NCBI RefSeq assembly: GCF_021134715.1
Contig: NC_060026.1
Span: 4,526,001-4,590,000 of the forward strand
Direction of reading: 5' to 3'
DNA length: 64,000 nucleotides
Source of the DNA: Daphnia pulex
Lineage: Eukaryota > Arthropoda > Branchiopoda > Diplostraca > Daphniidae
Both the position numbers and the translations under genes were made by a program. This document shows, one piece after another, positions 24,301 through 38,618 of the stretch; within the stretch, counting starts at the first letter, position 1, and each line of letters begins with the position of its first letter. The notes under the pieces were generated by a model. It ran no database searches and had not been told where the DNA came from. It saw nothing but the letters and a program-made list of their open reading frames with translations.

Positions 24301-24340
24301 GATGGCCTCTTCCGATAGTGCTTCCATTACACCAGCATCA
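24301..24340 (+). other. Possible short 5' coding exon
   Basis: ATGGCCTCTTCCGATAGTGC opens a 40-nt stretch encoding MASSDSASITPAS and ending at a good donor (CAG|GTAAGA). It could be a first exon of the downstream plus-strand synaptotagmin-like gene, but no acceptor with matching phase was found with confidence. Confidence 0.25.
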
Positions 24341-27300
24341 GGTAAGACTCAAAACACGGCGCCATTCCTTGCTCTTGAAACCCAATAGCACAAACAACAA
24401 AGACGACCAGTATAGTAGATAGCTAGTATATTACACGTTTCGACTTTGCGTCTCACACATCTCTTGACAAAAGTTGCCGTATGATGTAAGTTATCAAACT
24501 TTTGACAAGCGACACTTAGTCATACCATTATGTGAGCTGCTGCTCTGTCAGTTGTCCATTGGAGTACTAGGACCTGATTTTTATTCACTCGCGGGCTTTG
24601 TGGCTTCCAAAAGGGAGATTGATGTCGCAATTTCCCCCCGTCATGGAATTAATGGATCTCTCTTTTATTTGCTGCTATAGACGAAAATAGAAAGTTGCGC
24701 CATTTATTGATACCTGCTGCTGTGCTGACGGCAGTCTAGAGCTTACAGACTTTTTTTTAAGTAGTATAGAGCTATAAGGTCTTAAGAGTTGGTGTTTTCT
24801 TTCTGGGTGGTCTAATCTTTTGTTTAGGGATGAACATTTGATGTTATCAGCAATTCTATTAAAAGAGTCTTAACTGGTTGGCGCCTATAGATTTTTTTAA
24901 AGAGAGATTTCCTTAGCCTTTTGGAGACTGTCTGCGCTTTAGAACCATTTAACTTTTTTCCTAGGTAAATGTGACTATTAAGAGTGGATTTGATCACACC
25001 TTTTGTTTTATTGCTGATGGCCCACCCCACATGATGGCAGAGGCCATTAGAGTCCTAAAGCAGAGTCAGAGTCAGACTTATAGTCGCCCATAATTCAACC
25101 GGTAAGATGTCCCGTAAAGTGACGGGTAGTAGCCGCTATCGATTATTATTGGTGAGTTTATATGGGGACCACACAACAAAGAGAGAGTATGGTGGCGCTA
25201 GCCTCTCCTTTCAATGACCTTTATGGCTTTTGCCTATTAGGACGACTTGATCCTCATTTGTTTCTCTGGCCGGACTGCTGTTGCTCTTCTGGCAGCAGAC
25301 GCCGATTTTCCTGGCCGGCCGGACGCGCGTGGGGTCATCGCAAAATCTATTGTTCCGCCAGACTACTGCATATGTATATCTATACATTCTCGTTTCCCTG
25401 ATTGTAAGCCTTTGTGCAACTATTATAACCGCGACATGCCCGCGAATCGCAATCTAATCTGATAACGCCGAGACTGCGTGACCACTCTGTTATACACGCA
25501 CTCGGCGTGACCAGCAGGAGCACGTCGCAGAAGACGAGCAACAAGAGGGGCCAGGGGCCTTGTTATTGTGTGTATTAGACCTACCCATTTATATTGTGCG
25601 ACTCTCTCGCATGGTGATGGATGGTGTTGCGTCCCGTAAATATACAATGGGCCGCTATAGCACAGACTAGAATATAGAAGTTCCCAGCGTAGAAATTGTT
25701 CGGGAGAAATCATGTTTCTTTGAACGACATTGACAGTTTAATATTTCAAAGCCTTGACATATTTGTATATACATCTCTCGAGTCTCGTCGGCAAAAGCTT
25801 CTTCTACAGTACGTGCACACCTATACTTTGGGCGCAAGTTGGGCGAAGAAAATCTGTTGCAATTTTCATGGACGACAAAGTAGACAACAGAGTCATTTTT
25901 CTCCTAGCTGCTGGCTCTTCACTGTAATCATTTCAGTTTTTCTTTTGCTTTGGCAGTTTCTCCTGCTGCGAGAAGAAAAAACAAAAGAAAATAGGAGAGA
26001 CGATCCCATTTTTTTTTGTCTTTTTTCCAGGACTTTTCTAGAGATTCCGTTCCGTCTCGGTCGTCTCCATAACCATTTTAATAAGGGGATAACCTAAACC
26101 GGTAGTAGCTAGTACAGACGGGAAAAAAAGGAAGGCGACGCAATTTACCGATACTATGACGACCCCCCCACGTTCCGCGTGCATAGTTCAATTTAGCCCG
26201 CCGAAAAATTGTTAAAAAGATAACACGTTCGCCCAGCTTTTTTTTTTCCGGGCCGAGAGGAATTGAGGTTAAACATTCGTTCTATATTTTTGTTCTCCAA
26301 GGTTAAGTGAAAGAAAAGATAATTTGTTTGAGAAAAAAAAGACGCTTCTTCTTCTTTCTTCCATGTCTCTTTTGTTTTCAGACGCACACACAGTTGAAAA
26401 CATTTTCTTTAGTAATAACAAAAAAAAAATGCTTTCGCGTGCGCAAATGTTTATCTTTCCCTTTTTTTTAAAGGTATATATTTTCCTTTGAAAAAAAAGT
26501 AACATCGAATTTTTGTCAATAACAGACATCTAGCTAGTACAATGCGATCGGGAAACGCAGCAGATCTTCCACAGAACGCCCAAACTACAGCTATACAGCC
26601 TACAGCCTACACGAATTCACACAAAGATTCGTCGTGGGGTGAGGGGTCCTGGTGTATACATGTATTGTAGGCTGCTATACGCGATCTATTATAGACATCA
26701 AACATCAGCAGTTGTATAGACCTTTCAATTCTAGTCTTCCCTGTACAGACTCTATAGTGCCTAGTAATAAGCCTCTCTTTTGGCCTGTATACGGACTGCA
26801 TGGAGTATTAGAGTATAGTATCGGTATAGGTCTCGTGTCATATACGGCAGTATACCTATGCCACATGCTCGAGCGGGTCTTCCAGTTGACTGCTGATTTA
26901 TTACCTCGACGTCGATAAACCTCTCATGTATCAGTTCCATCATTGGCAACGTTCCTTTACCTAGAAGTAGACTATATATACGGACAATAATAATCGGCCC
27001 CCTGCATTTCAGCAAGGAAAGGTATTGCACACACTGTCGTATGGACATAAACAGCGCTCTGCAAAACGACCTCGATAATTTCTGATCAATTCCCACCGTC
27101 GGTGCGTATATAATGAATGACAATATTCATAGTGTTCCTGAAAAACCCCTATACTTACTATGTATATATGTACACTGCGTCTTGAAGCACACCATTAAAC
27201 ACCGACGGTTGGCAGACCTGTGTGTGCGTATGTTGAACGCATTAATAGTTTAACTTAAGGTTTTTTTTTAGACTTTTTTTTCTTCTTGGTCACGCTCAGT

Positions 27301-27819
27301 GCAGATATGCTGACATATACAGCCAAATCAACATGTGGTTTACCGCTGCATTATTTCATGTTTGTTGGTTTAAGAGTTAATTTGATGAAAGTATGTCTCA
27401 TTCATCTAGCCTACATTTAAAAATGAATTGATTATTTTGTAATATCCAAGAAAGAATTTAGGTTTTCCGTATAACTGTAAAGATGAGCCTCTGTCTAACG
27501 AACTTATCCCCATATAAAACTAGAAAAAAATTAAATGTTTGGTAGGCCATAATTCCTTGGTTTCGGTTTATATTGTCTGTCTGTGCTGCTGGGGTGCTGT
27601 AATAATCGTGAAATCAAAGTCAGTCACGGTAACCTGGTAACTCCATCTGAATTTAAGATTGTCGCATGCTAATTATTTTACACAGACTACAAGAGAAAGC
27701 GGCGAGAGTGAAGGAGCAGCCGCAGGAGCAAGTGTTGAAAGAAGCGGAAGCGAATCGGAAAAAGGCGAGAAGAAGCGGAAGGACCAAGGGGCGTGAGCAA
27801 CCCAAAAAAAGTAGGCTGG

Positions 27820-30800
27820 ATGCTGATGATGGACGTCTACTACGCCGTCTGTCGGTTCTGCTGTTGCTGTCCCGACAACAGCGACCACGAGCGCCAGCAA
27901 GACTGGCGCCAGCAGAAGAAGGATATCGAGTACGTTCTGCATCAACAAGATATCAACGCCTCATCCGCCCAACAATCCGGCGGCCAAAACCTTTCGGCGT
28001 CTCTTCATCCGAACAGCGTCGGTACCCCCACACACAGTGCCAAGTATGTACCGTATTGCCTATTTAACCCAGTAATATGTGCTCGATTCTGATAAGCTAT
28101 ATACACAGCAGAGCTCAGCATCAGCTATATGCTTAGCTATATATTATAAAAACGCGCTATTAACAGTCGTTAAGCATTCTTTGTTGATGCAACTCGTAGC
28201 GGGAGACACACACACGCATGTCTCTCTCTCTCTCCCTCTCTAGACTGTATACGCGCGTTCGATATTGATTATGATAAATGTTTGACTTTATGGAATCACT
28301 CGGTGAGCGTCGACTGCTGCACATTTTCGTTGCCACGTTGAAACAGTTTTTTTTTTCTTTTTCTACTTCTTTGCCTTTTATTTTTTGACTTGAAGCAATT
28401 ATAATCTGCTGACTTGGAAGAGCAGTCTGAGTCAAAGATCACTTGCAAATTTGTCTTAAATCAATTATTACAATCAATCAAGCGCCAAAATTTCTAGTCG
28501 AGGTAGCACTCGAATTGTGTTTCATTAATCTGAAATTTTTCTTGTATGGTCTTAATGGGTGAATCAAAAGCACGTTTACACAGAAGATGTACATTTTTGC
28601 GCATTTAAATATAAATGCGAAAAATATAGCTACTATAGAGTATTAAAATATAGCTACTATTAAAAATATAGCTACTAGAGGAGTACGTCTTAGACTTGAT
28701 TTCAAAAACATTTTAAAAGTTAATTGATCGTCATAATCTTTTGATGCAATAGCCGGTAGCTTTAGGCACCCTTTATGCAATTACTGTTAAATCAATTTTG
28801 AATATCCCATAACGCTGGGCGATATTATACGCTTGGATGGCGGATGTATGCCAACTAGCAATCTCCTGATGCTATGACGCGAGTGATGAAAGGAAATGAT
28901 ACTAATCTCATCCACTGACTACCATATATTTATAGCCTTTTACTATACTAGACTTGACTCGTTCCATTCTTGTCTGGGTCGTACAGCTGCAAGCAACAAG
29001 CGGCCAATAAAATTCAGTCGGCGTGTCGGCAACATGTATATTTTATTGAAATATATTTCGAAATGGTCATTGAAGGTCGTCAGAAGGAGCGACGGCCGGC
29101 GGAGCCAACAACGCCACAGCCAGTGCCAACGACGGAGGCCAGCACGGCGAAGAAGAAAGTCACCTTCTGAAAGAAGTCCGCAGCAGCAGTCTCAAGACGG
29201 AAATGTACCGCCAAATTTGGCAGAGACGAGTCCTGTGGTTCGGCCAGACATTACCTTCGTTCGAAAGTCGCAGCACCATCGAATTCTGGAGCGGATGGAC
29301 AAACCGCCCGTCCGGCCAGCATCAGCAATCAGCTCCCGGCGCCAATGGCAGCCATTCGGCCACCACTCCACCTACGAGCTCCACGACCAGGCGCAAAAAG
29401 TACCAGTAAGCCTTTTACATTTAGAATATAAGAAAAAAACACATTATAGATATCCCTTTTACTTTTTTTTCCTTCATGATATGAAATTCATTTTTTTTTA
29501 AATGTCATAATGTGAAAGGTCGTTGAACTTTATGAAAGGTTATTCATAATTTACTTGTTATTGATTGATGGCGACAGCTTGACGCCAGAAGTGTCTATAG
29601 AGAGTCTCCAGCCGGAATTGTACGCCCAGACGTCGGTCGAGTCGATGGAAGGCGTGTCAATGGACGCCGGGCTCTGCGGCTACGGCGACGTCGACCTCCA
29701 TTTTGACGGACCCATCGAAGCGACGCCCTTAGGACAGATCCACTTCTCGCTCATTTACGACGATCACAAGAAAATCCTCCTGGTCAAAATCGTCGAAGCT
29801 TGCCACTTGCCGCTGCCCAAGCCGGCCGTCGTCGCCGCCGCTGTCGTCGCCGCCCTTCCCGCAAGCGACGCCGGCCAGCAGCAAGAGCAGCAGCAACCGG
29901 CCCAGTCGGCGCAGGACTCGTCCTTCACTCCGAGTCGGCACCGCAAGGATCCGCCTCATTCCAACCCGTAAGTTTGAATCATATCATCAGCACTGTGCAA
30001 AGTCACATATGACGTACCAGATTATTTGGTATCAAGTGTCGATGTCGGATGGTCGGATCGATTCCGCTCGTTTTGCGCTTAGATTTGATTCATTGAACTC
30101 GAGACTGCGTTAATGCCCTCTGCATTCCATCCCATATAACTTTTCACAGCGGATAGATGCTGCTGTATATCGATCGAATAAATCATTCCTAGAGACCAGT
30201 CAGTACCATGCAGTATGCACCATCAGCTCTACATGTGTACATACCGTACACAGTGTATACACATTTAGAATAGTCATGCTGTGAATGGTATATTAGTCTA
30301 GAGTTAATTTCACTCATGAATTTCTTCGAGAGTGAGAGAGCGAGTTCCTTGGAATCAGCAGCACTCCGATTATGTGAATACCGGATGATAACCCTTGCAT
30401 CAAATGATTCAACTGGTAGAGGTGAATTGATTCGGCGCTCTAATCTAAAACGGTTTAGATGTTACATCTCGAGCCGTGCAGCTTTTGTTGATAGCCGACA
30501 ACCAAGTGTGTCACTAATATTGCGAGGCGTTTGGACGTTATTTCGCTCAGAAGTAGACGTGCCATTATTCTTGGCATAATCGTAGAGAAGGTGACAAAGA
30601 ATATGCGGAATAACCCTGACATTAAGTCAGTATTACATGACGAGAGACTTGACAAGAATACGGAAGGATTCACAAGAAATCGCTGAGCAGGCTAATAGTC
30701 CCTATTTATTATATATATAATATCGGTGTATAAATCTCTATAATACGCCGTCATGCAATAAGTCTAGTCGCGGGCTATATAGTTACATCCTACTACTCAT

Positions 30801-33800
30801 ACGGCTATTATGTGTGGCCTCTCCTATTTAGACAATAGAAAGATCGATGTCGGCGGGAGCTTATGCAGTCGCTTCTAGCCACTTATATAGCCCTGCGTCA
30901 CGTCACATTAACCAATTATATTAACCCGTGCATTATTGATCATCATGTGATGTAGCAGAAGAGGTTTACATCCAGGGCTGGATACTATATTAGCCTATAT
31001 AGGTATAGGCTATAGCAGCAGCCGATTGCCAATGCCATCGCGAAATTTATGACGCTGACGCTGTCTATTAAGTCTTGGAAGTTTCCCCGGAATGATGGAG
31101 ATTGGAAGAAGAGATGATCTATCTGCCTGGCTGTCTATAATATGCCATTGCCCGGAGCACGGCGAAACTACGCACTCGTCTCTCACTTGCGATGGAAACT
31201 TTGAAACTTTCGGAAGGGTTTCAAAAGGATATGTACTGATGTTGAAGCTCATCAGCAGCCGCCGTCGAGCGTTAGTCCTGCTCAACGTTGATGAGCTCTT
31301 TCTTGTGCGCCATATTCTCACGACGACTAAACAGCAGTGAAAATATCTATGGGGGGGGGGGGGTCTTTGAGTGAGAGTTTGTTCAAAGCACCTTGAAGTG
31401 CTATATACCTTGAAAGTATCTGCGTAGATATGTATACGTACATACAGCGGTGATGTGGCGACATACTGATGAGAAACTTGTGCGTCTCACACGGCCGCTG
31501 AGCCGCCGTTGCATCACCTTTAATGGCGCCCTACCTTTCCGTTTTCATGCCGAGCTGCTGGAGAGGATTCCCTTTCAATCAAGTTATTTGACACAAGGTA
31601 AACAGCGTTGCAAGGCGCGCCTGAGACGCATCTAGAATACACATTATAGACACACAGCCAGCACAGCTAGATCCTACGTATACTAGACCGTAGACGCATC
31701 ATGAAATTCATAACGCGCGACCAGCATCAGCAATCCGCCCTCGACGGCAATGGCGTATACTGATTCAAAAGGTAGAATGTAGATATCTATTCCGGCACGG
31801 AGCTTATATCTAGTGGACAGCATATATATACCGCCGGCAGCTATCGCTAGCTCATCTAGACTCCTTTTCGTCGTTCGCATTTCGAGTCGTTTCTCCTATA
31901 AGGAAAGCGTCGCGACTTGGGTGAACTCATTATGTGCTTGGCGTTCATATCTGTTCTCATATTGAAGCAAATATTTGGGTCGAAATATCCGCCATCATAT
32001 AGTCTCACTCGACCTCTGTGTCTGTCTACACTCTCCGGTGCGCTTAAAAAATTCTGAATCCCGCCCCTCCGGAATCCGTAGTGATTCCGGACGGAATGTT
32101 TCCGAAAAATTTCTCTGCGCTTGATTCGGTTGATTGAACAAGCGCCACCAATCCATCGACAGCGTCCAATATCCTGTATGCATAGCCTTAGAGCTGATCT
32201 TTGGCCCAGCGCAGACAAAAGCGGCGCGTTTTTGTTTGCCAACGACGGATCGGAAACTATACACAACAGCAGCACACAAAAGAGTTGTAGAGACGATTCA
32301 TATTCTTATAAAGATGGGTCCAAGGATGGGTCGTAAAAGAGATGAACCTGATGATAAAAAAGAAAAGACAGCAGCAGCAGCAGCAGCAGACCTTGTTGTA
32401 TATACGTTGTAATCCGGCAGGGGGTTTTTATTTTGTCCTTTTGAAAATAATCGCATTGTTTGGGAAGCGATTTAGCTCCAGCCCTGGCGCGCATCTTCTA
32501 GACCATTGCGAGCTGCTTCTGTCGGTTGCGGACCGGTCGATATTTCGCCCAAGCTGAGACTCTACTGCTGCTCCTGCCACAGCGCACAAACTCAGCGTTG
32601 GCCAAAGCAGTTGGCATTTACAAAAGACAATGCACATACGAATGGCTGTGTGTCCATGCCTCATTTCTCCCCTCGTCTATTCTCCCTCCCCCCATCTCTT
32701 CCGCCGTCTTTATATGTACAACAAATAATAGGAGAACTATAACTCGGGCAATTCTCTCTCCTCTTGTCTTTGTATTATTCTCATCTGGCCCATGCTGCAG
32801 CACCTGTACCTTCTTCCCTATATTACATGCCCATGGTCGTTTTCTAATTAGTATAAGTCATCATAATTTGATTATGATTCCGCTTTCGTACTTCCTTCCC
32901 CCCCCCCCCATTTACTTCCCTTTGTTTCTCGGTTTCCCCATTAGTTTTCTTCACTGATATTTCTTCGGTCTCTACACCCCACCATTCCCAGTTATTCATA
33001 TTTATCCAACCCCTTTTGTTCCGTATAGACTCATAACGTGCTGCTCGAATTTCAGATCGGATACAGTATATCTATATCGAGCTGAAAGACCATTACGAAA
33101 CTGCAAAAAGGCATTCGTGGGCGATCCGTGGGCAGAGCACAGATCTATGCAGCAGATTGATGCCCTTAAGGTCAACCAACTATACATTTCCCTTTTTTGA
33201 ACAGAGTGTCAGCCCAAGGGGGTTTGTCAACGAAAGTCATCTTAACGCAAATAAATCCTGCTCCGGTTTTTTCAATGGGAATAACATGAAGTTATTCACT
33301 ACAAAAAAAGCCTCAAAAACTAGACAATCGCTCCAGTTTATTTGAGCTGCCAACCGCTTGTATTTTGTGCCGCAATTATTTCAAGATGATGGCTTCAACA
33401 TTTTGTTTACTAGATAATGTGGGCAGTTGGGTGAACGTAGCAAAACCGCAGCCAACAAAGGACATGATAGTAGAGAAAAAAGAAAAATAGACGCTGGTCG
33501 CCTCTATGGCTCTATCGCAAATTGGCGCTTTATTCCGGATAGCTCGATTTATTTTTTTCCTTTTTTCGCCAGATACGTTCGTGTGTATTTGTTACCGGAT
33601 CAACGTGATGGCCGCCAGACACCGGTGCAACGCAAAACCCAAAATCCGGTCTTCAATCACGGTTTCACCTACGAGCTGGCCCACCGAGAAGTGCTGAAGC
33701 GAACGCTGATGCTCAAAGTTCAGGATCTGAATCGATCGACCCACCGGCATCACGTCATCGGCCAAGTCCTCCTTCCACTCTCCGATCTCAATCTTATCAA

Positions 33801-36800
33801 AGGAGTTCACATCTGGAAAAGGATCCGACCCACCGATCAAGTAAGCCTTTATAAACAATATCGTCCGCTCCGGCGTCCAGCAGCACTCAATTCCAGGTAA
33901 AGAGAGAGAGAGTGTATTGCTTTGCCTGTAATCTTTATATAGCGGCATATATAGTAAACAACTTAATTCAAATAAATAATATCCGCTGGCTGGGCTGGTC
34001 CGGAAATATCCCGAAAACTCTAAAAAAAAAAAGTAATCATTTTTCTAATTGGATTTCAAAACGGGGACTTATTTGTTGATGGTTTTATTACTTTTCCATT
34101 GTAGCATCCTTTTGCATATGTTAGAAAAGCCACGTCCCGTCACATATTTTCTATGATATAATGGATCGTCTATACAGTTATATACTTACATTGCGTAAGG
34201 AATTGGAATGGAAGAAAAATCACACGATTACGTCGGTCAGTCTACAAACGGAATTGAGGTTTTATTCTCTTTTGGGTTTTCTTTTTTTGGGTTTGGAACG
34301 ATTCGTCTGAAATGTCGGACCATTTCGATCGCTGCGTGTGCAACCGTTACATGACGTCTGAATAGGGCGCTGTGTCAGACAACCAGCAGTCCTGGCTGTA
34401 CCGTTTGTTTGTGCGTTTCGAATGCTGACGACAGAAAACGGAAAGGGTTCTCGATAATAGGCATAGGCTGCTGGGCTACTTTTTATGATGTACATAAATA
34501 TATAGATGAATGCTGGTTGTACGTATATATTCCGAACGATATATGATTGCGCATCGGAAAATAACGAGCCAATTAAATTTATTACAATATTGTAGTAATG
34601 ATCAATTGGAGCGAAGAACTCTTTGGCACAGACTATGTACGTACACAATTTGATCCTGGACCAAGTTTTGTGTCAATTACACCCAAACAAGCTTCTTCAT
34701 ATATCTGTAGCCTACTTTAACAATCCGTTTCCGGTCTGAAGATATGGCAGAATCGAAATTTTACGATAATAATGATGAGCTTGACAGAGTAGCTACTCCC
34801 CCCCACAGCCCATCAACGTAACTTTAATCTTCATCACCGGCCGAAAGTTGTGTCTGACTTGAGGCACCAAGAAGTTTTCAATTTATTGCAGATTTAGTTA
34901 AGAGACTAGATAACAAGCAAAAAGTGGCGACAAAGTAAAATGATACATTTACATTTGTGCATTAATCTATTTTCCGACTATTTTCTTTGCTGTGAAAATG
35001 GATCACTACAGTGTACCGTTTGAATCTATTTATTTATGCATCGTATACAGGATTCGCATTCTCCCGAATTAGGAGAAATTCTTGTCTCACTGACGTACCT
35101 CCCCTCTGCCCGAAGACTCAACTTGGACCTGCTCCGAGGAAAACAACTTTTACAAACCAATTTCGGAGGCTCCGGTAAGTTAGTTGTTGGTTACATTGTC
35201 CACTATGATATATGGGCTCTATAACAATTAGTATAGTTGCGCAGAAAACACCAACAATGGTAGATGTAAGATATCGCTTCAAACTCTGCAAGTAGTCTGC
35301 AACAATGTGCTTCCTCAAGGCTATATACTACGTAGCTGGCATATATCTAACTCTTATAATATCGATCAAGGACTTAACATTTACCAGCACTTAGAGGCTG
35401 ATGACGACAAAGTTCAACTGAGTACCCCGGCAGGACGTCTTCAGTGTTGCGTACAAGTGCCCTTTTCTGAGTATATACGGTACATCCCAAGCCCTTTATA
35501 CATGGACCCAATGATTCTTTACAATGTTTGTCGAATCATTTCGGTCTTTTCCCTGGAATCAAATCTCATAGGAATATATAAGTTGACGTAAAGAATCCAC
35601 ACGCAGGTGGAGGCATGAAATTTTGAGATGGTATATCAAGCAATCATAAGCACTGATTTGATTATTTCCTTCCGGCTGTGGACTATATCCGACTTAAAAT
35701 TCTTTTAACGCTGAAATATTCTTAAAAGCCGTTTCGACCTGCAAGTTCTAAATCACTGCATACTGTCCCCTCTAATTCAATGCCTCTCGCAAAAGTTTCA
35801 CCTTTATCAAATAGCTTAACGGCTATTGAATTAATATAAGAAGAGTATAAGGGCGATATAGCTATCGGTTTTTGGAAGATCCGCTTATACCATTCCACCC
35901 AAAATGCTTGAACGAGCAGACTGAAAATTTGTGACAAGAATGTTGATTCTTCACTCGTCCGCGCCCATCGATTACTTAGTTTATACGCCTACCTACTTAT
36001 TACGGTTTCATGGCCTCTTCGTTCAGTGTTATACTTGCAAACTTTATCCAGTGAGAATTAATTGATTCGTCGAAAGAGTGTCCCCACAAACCAAATCGAT
36101 CGACCGTACGTATTTGTTTACCTAAATTGTTTTGATACTTTTAGAATCTGACGAAATATTATTTAAAAAATCGATACCTGCCTACTCAAGCCATTATTTT
36201 ATTATTGAAGTTACACAATTTATAGTTTCATTTCTGGGAAATCAACGAACTTTCAGCGGCAAATTCTATTACTAAAATTGTATTGTTATTATTCAACACT
36301 GAACTTACCTATTCGCATTTATCCGCAAATTAAATTTGGAACGCCAGATTTGTTAGGTGGAAAGTAATCACATATCAATCGAAAAAAAAAAAAAACTAAT
36401 GAAATTAGCTAACGAAAAATGGATCGAGGCATTTCTCGATAATTAAATACACACACAATAGGTTTGTTCAACATTTTTTAGATCTATACACATCTCATTT
36501 TTGAAACATGAAAAGATTTTTCTTCCTCTTTCCTGAAAATTTCAGAGCAGAATATTATGCGTCAGTTGGAGAACTGAATTAGCTTTCTGATTCGCTAGTC
36601 CTATTTTCTATAGACCAGCACCAACCTATATCCCAATTGTCAAATATAATATTAACTAAAGAACTTGTTGAGTTGACATGCAACTCTTCGAACCCGCTAT
36701 TCTTCATTCACTATTCACTATTCGTCTTTCTGCTTGTTGCTATATTGTCATGTGTCCGTATTTATAAGACAATCTTCGACCTTTTGACTCCTATTTTTTT

Positions 36801-37672
36801 CAATTTCACCAGTGCCGTATGTCAGGGTCTCTCTCGTGGTGGCTGGCAAGCATATCAAGACGAAAAAATCATCTCGCAAGAGAAACACCATCGATCCTGT
36901 CTGGGGCGAAACAATCAGGTACATGCATTTATTTTTCACGATGCATTTAATACGATTTTTTAAATATTGGTTTTTTGGCCATACCCCATGAAAAGTTTCA
37001 ATGTTGCGGCAGCCGAGTTGCCTGAATCTAGCTTGGTAGTCAGCGTTTGGGATTTCAATGGTGGAATTGCAAAGGATGATTTCATCGGGAGGATCGTCCT
37101 ATCGGCCAAAGAGCCATCAGGTATTAGTTGCATTCAATCATCTCCGCAGAGACTAGCGCGAGCTGTGGCGCAGCTCGTTCAATTTGCGCTCTGCTTATAT
37201 TCCTTTTGATATATTCTCTATCTTGCCTTGCCTTCGCCTTCTTCTTCTCTTCCCAGAACTCCCTCAGAGCCTCATATACCGCTACTCTGTCCCTTAATAC
37301 TGATACAATCTTTCTTTTCAACTCATTGGCTTGGTCGCTACTCTGCTGCGTTATCCCCGGCAACTTGGACGCTCTCTCTCCCTCACACACGCACGCACAC
37401 CTACACAAATCAATACGTCTTATATAGGCGAAGAAGAGATGAGTCACTGGAATTGCATCTTGAGCGACGACCGGAGTTCGACTGCATATTGGCACACGCT
37501 CCGTTCGCGAGAAGAATGCGATCAGGTTCGTTTGTATTTGGTTCACGCGAGCCGTTTCGCTCTTTTCAGTCATCTTGTGTTGCAGCTATTTCTCTCTCCA
37601 CCGGCTTGAATTGATTTGATTTTCTCCTTGGCTATATTTTAGATTTCTCCGGCGTCGGTGACCGTTTGCTGA
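27820..37672 (+). CDS. SYT17: Synaptotagmin-17 (B/K protein) orthologue
   Basis: Exons: 27820-28043, a second exon ending at 29405 (start 29076 or upstream), 29578-29967, 33573-33840, 35051-35174, 36813-36918, 36996-37120, 37428-37525 and 37643-37672. Exons from 29578 onward join in consistent phase. The N-terminus has a cysteine cluster (VCRFCCCC) expected to be palmitoylated, with no transmembrane segment, as in B/K protein. C2A starts PLGQIHFSLIYDD and continues NPYVRVYLLPDQ. C2B starts LGEILVSLTYLPSARRLNLD. The tail AYWHTLRSREECDQISPAS closely matches the vertebrate SYT17 ending. Acidic calcium-binding positions look replaced (Asn in C2A, Val in C2B PYVRV), so calcium-independent membrane or vesicle trafficking is likely. 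AATAAA at 37695 lies 23 nt past the stop. The exon-2 frame is uncertain (see findings). Confidence 0.85.
28619..28680 (+). repeat. AAAATATAGCTACTA tandem repeat
   Basis: Three imperfect copies of AAAATATAGCTACTA occur inside the first intron of the synaptotagmin-like gene. Confidence 0.8.
29968..33572. other. Large intron of the SYT17-like gene
   Basis: This is about 3.6 kb between the two halves of C2A. It contains poly-G (about 31351-31363), poly-C (about 32900) and CAG-type (32370-32390) tracts. No nested gene is supported on either strand. Confidence 0.6.
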
Positions 37673-37694
37673 AACACCTTGCAAGAACGAAATT

Positions 37695-37700
37695 AATAAA
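37695..37700 (+). promoter_or_regulatory. Poly(A) signal AATAAA
   Basis: Canonical hexamer 23 nt after the synaptotagmin-like stop codon. A second AATAAA lies at about 37747. Confidence 0.6.
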
Positions 37701-38618
37701 TGAATAAGAAGAAGACAAATTTGCAAAACAAAATAATGACTCGAAAGAAATAAAATAAAAGTCGTCGCTGATGTGCTGGCTTTTCGGCGCGCCAAATATA
37801 AATGCACAGCAGTGATTCGCTGTTATTACGTCGGTTCAAAAAAAACTCCCTCTGGTCCATACCAGTCCTTCCCTGTTTCCTTGAAATATATATAAATATA
37901 TATATTACAGTATGATCTAATAATATACATCCTTTTCTATGATTTCGTAATAAGTGGTTCCAAATCGTTCTGATTACGCGTTTATGTTATGAGTTGTCAG
38001 TATATATATATTATCCGTATCGTCATATGTTACTATATCGGTGATCTCTGTAATAACACATACAAAATGTAGATTATATGCGTTATATAAAGCAAGACCA
38101 TGATTACAATAAGAAAATATTATTCAACGCTCAAGGATTTCCATATTTTTGTGTGAATGATATATGGTTTGTAACAAATGTTTTACGAAGCAATCCAGTA
38201 TTTTGTATTACGTTTAGGCGCTGACACTGACATGGATTTCCAAAGGAGAAAACAAAATTTTCAGAAATATCTGTGGATGCGTCATATTATTAATATAGGC
38301 ACGTAAAAAAATAAAAATGAAAAGTTTCAAAAGTTATGGGACAAAAAAAATATCGAAATCAAAAAAGTAAATGGGTAAAATATAATAATGGGGAAAAGCA
38401 GTTGTGTGCTTGCGACGGCACTGGCACTATAATTTCAAGCAGATCATTATTAATACTGACGAACGAGCTGACGAATGACAGGTCATACCGATCTAATCCT
38501 GGATCCAACATATACCTGCTCATACATCACGCTTTCGTTATGCTTTTGCATGATGTAATTCAAGAACAAAGGAACACCAGGGGAGGCACGCCAGTTAAGA
38601 AAAGAAAAAAAAGAAAAA

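Noticed and set aside
27666..28067. 133-codon plus-strand ORF overlapping the SYT17 first exon
   Set aside because: Arg/Lys/Gln-rich frame shadow of the exon carrying the cysteine cluster that matches the family.
34262..34648. 128-codon minus-strand ORF in a SYT17 intron
   Set aside because: No family resemblance or splice context; probably chance.
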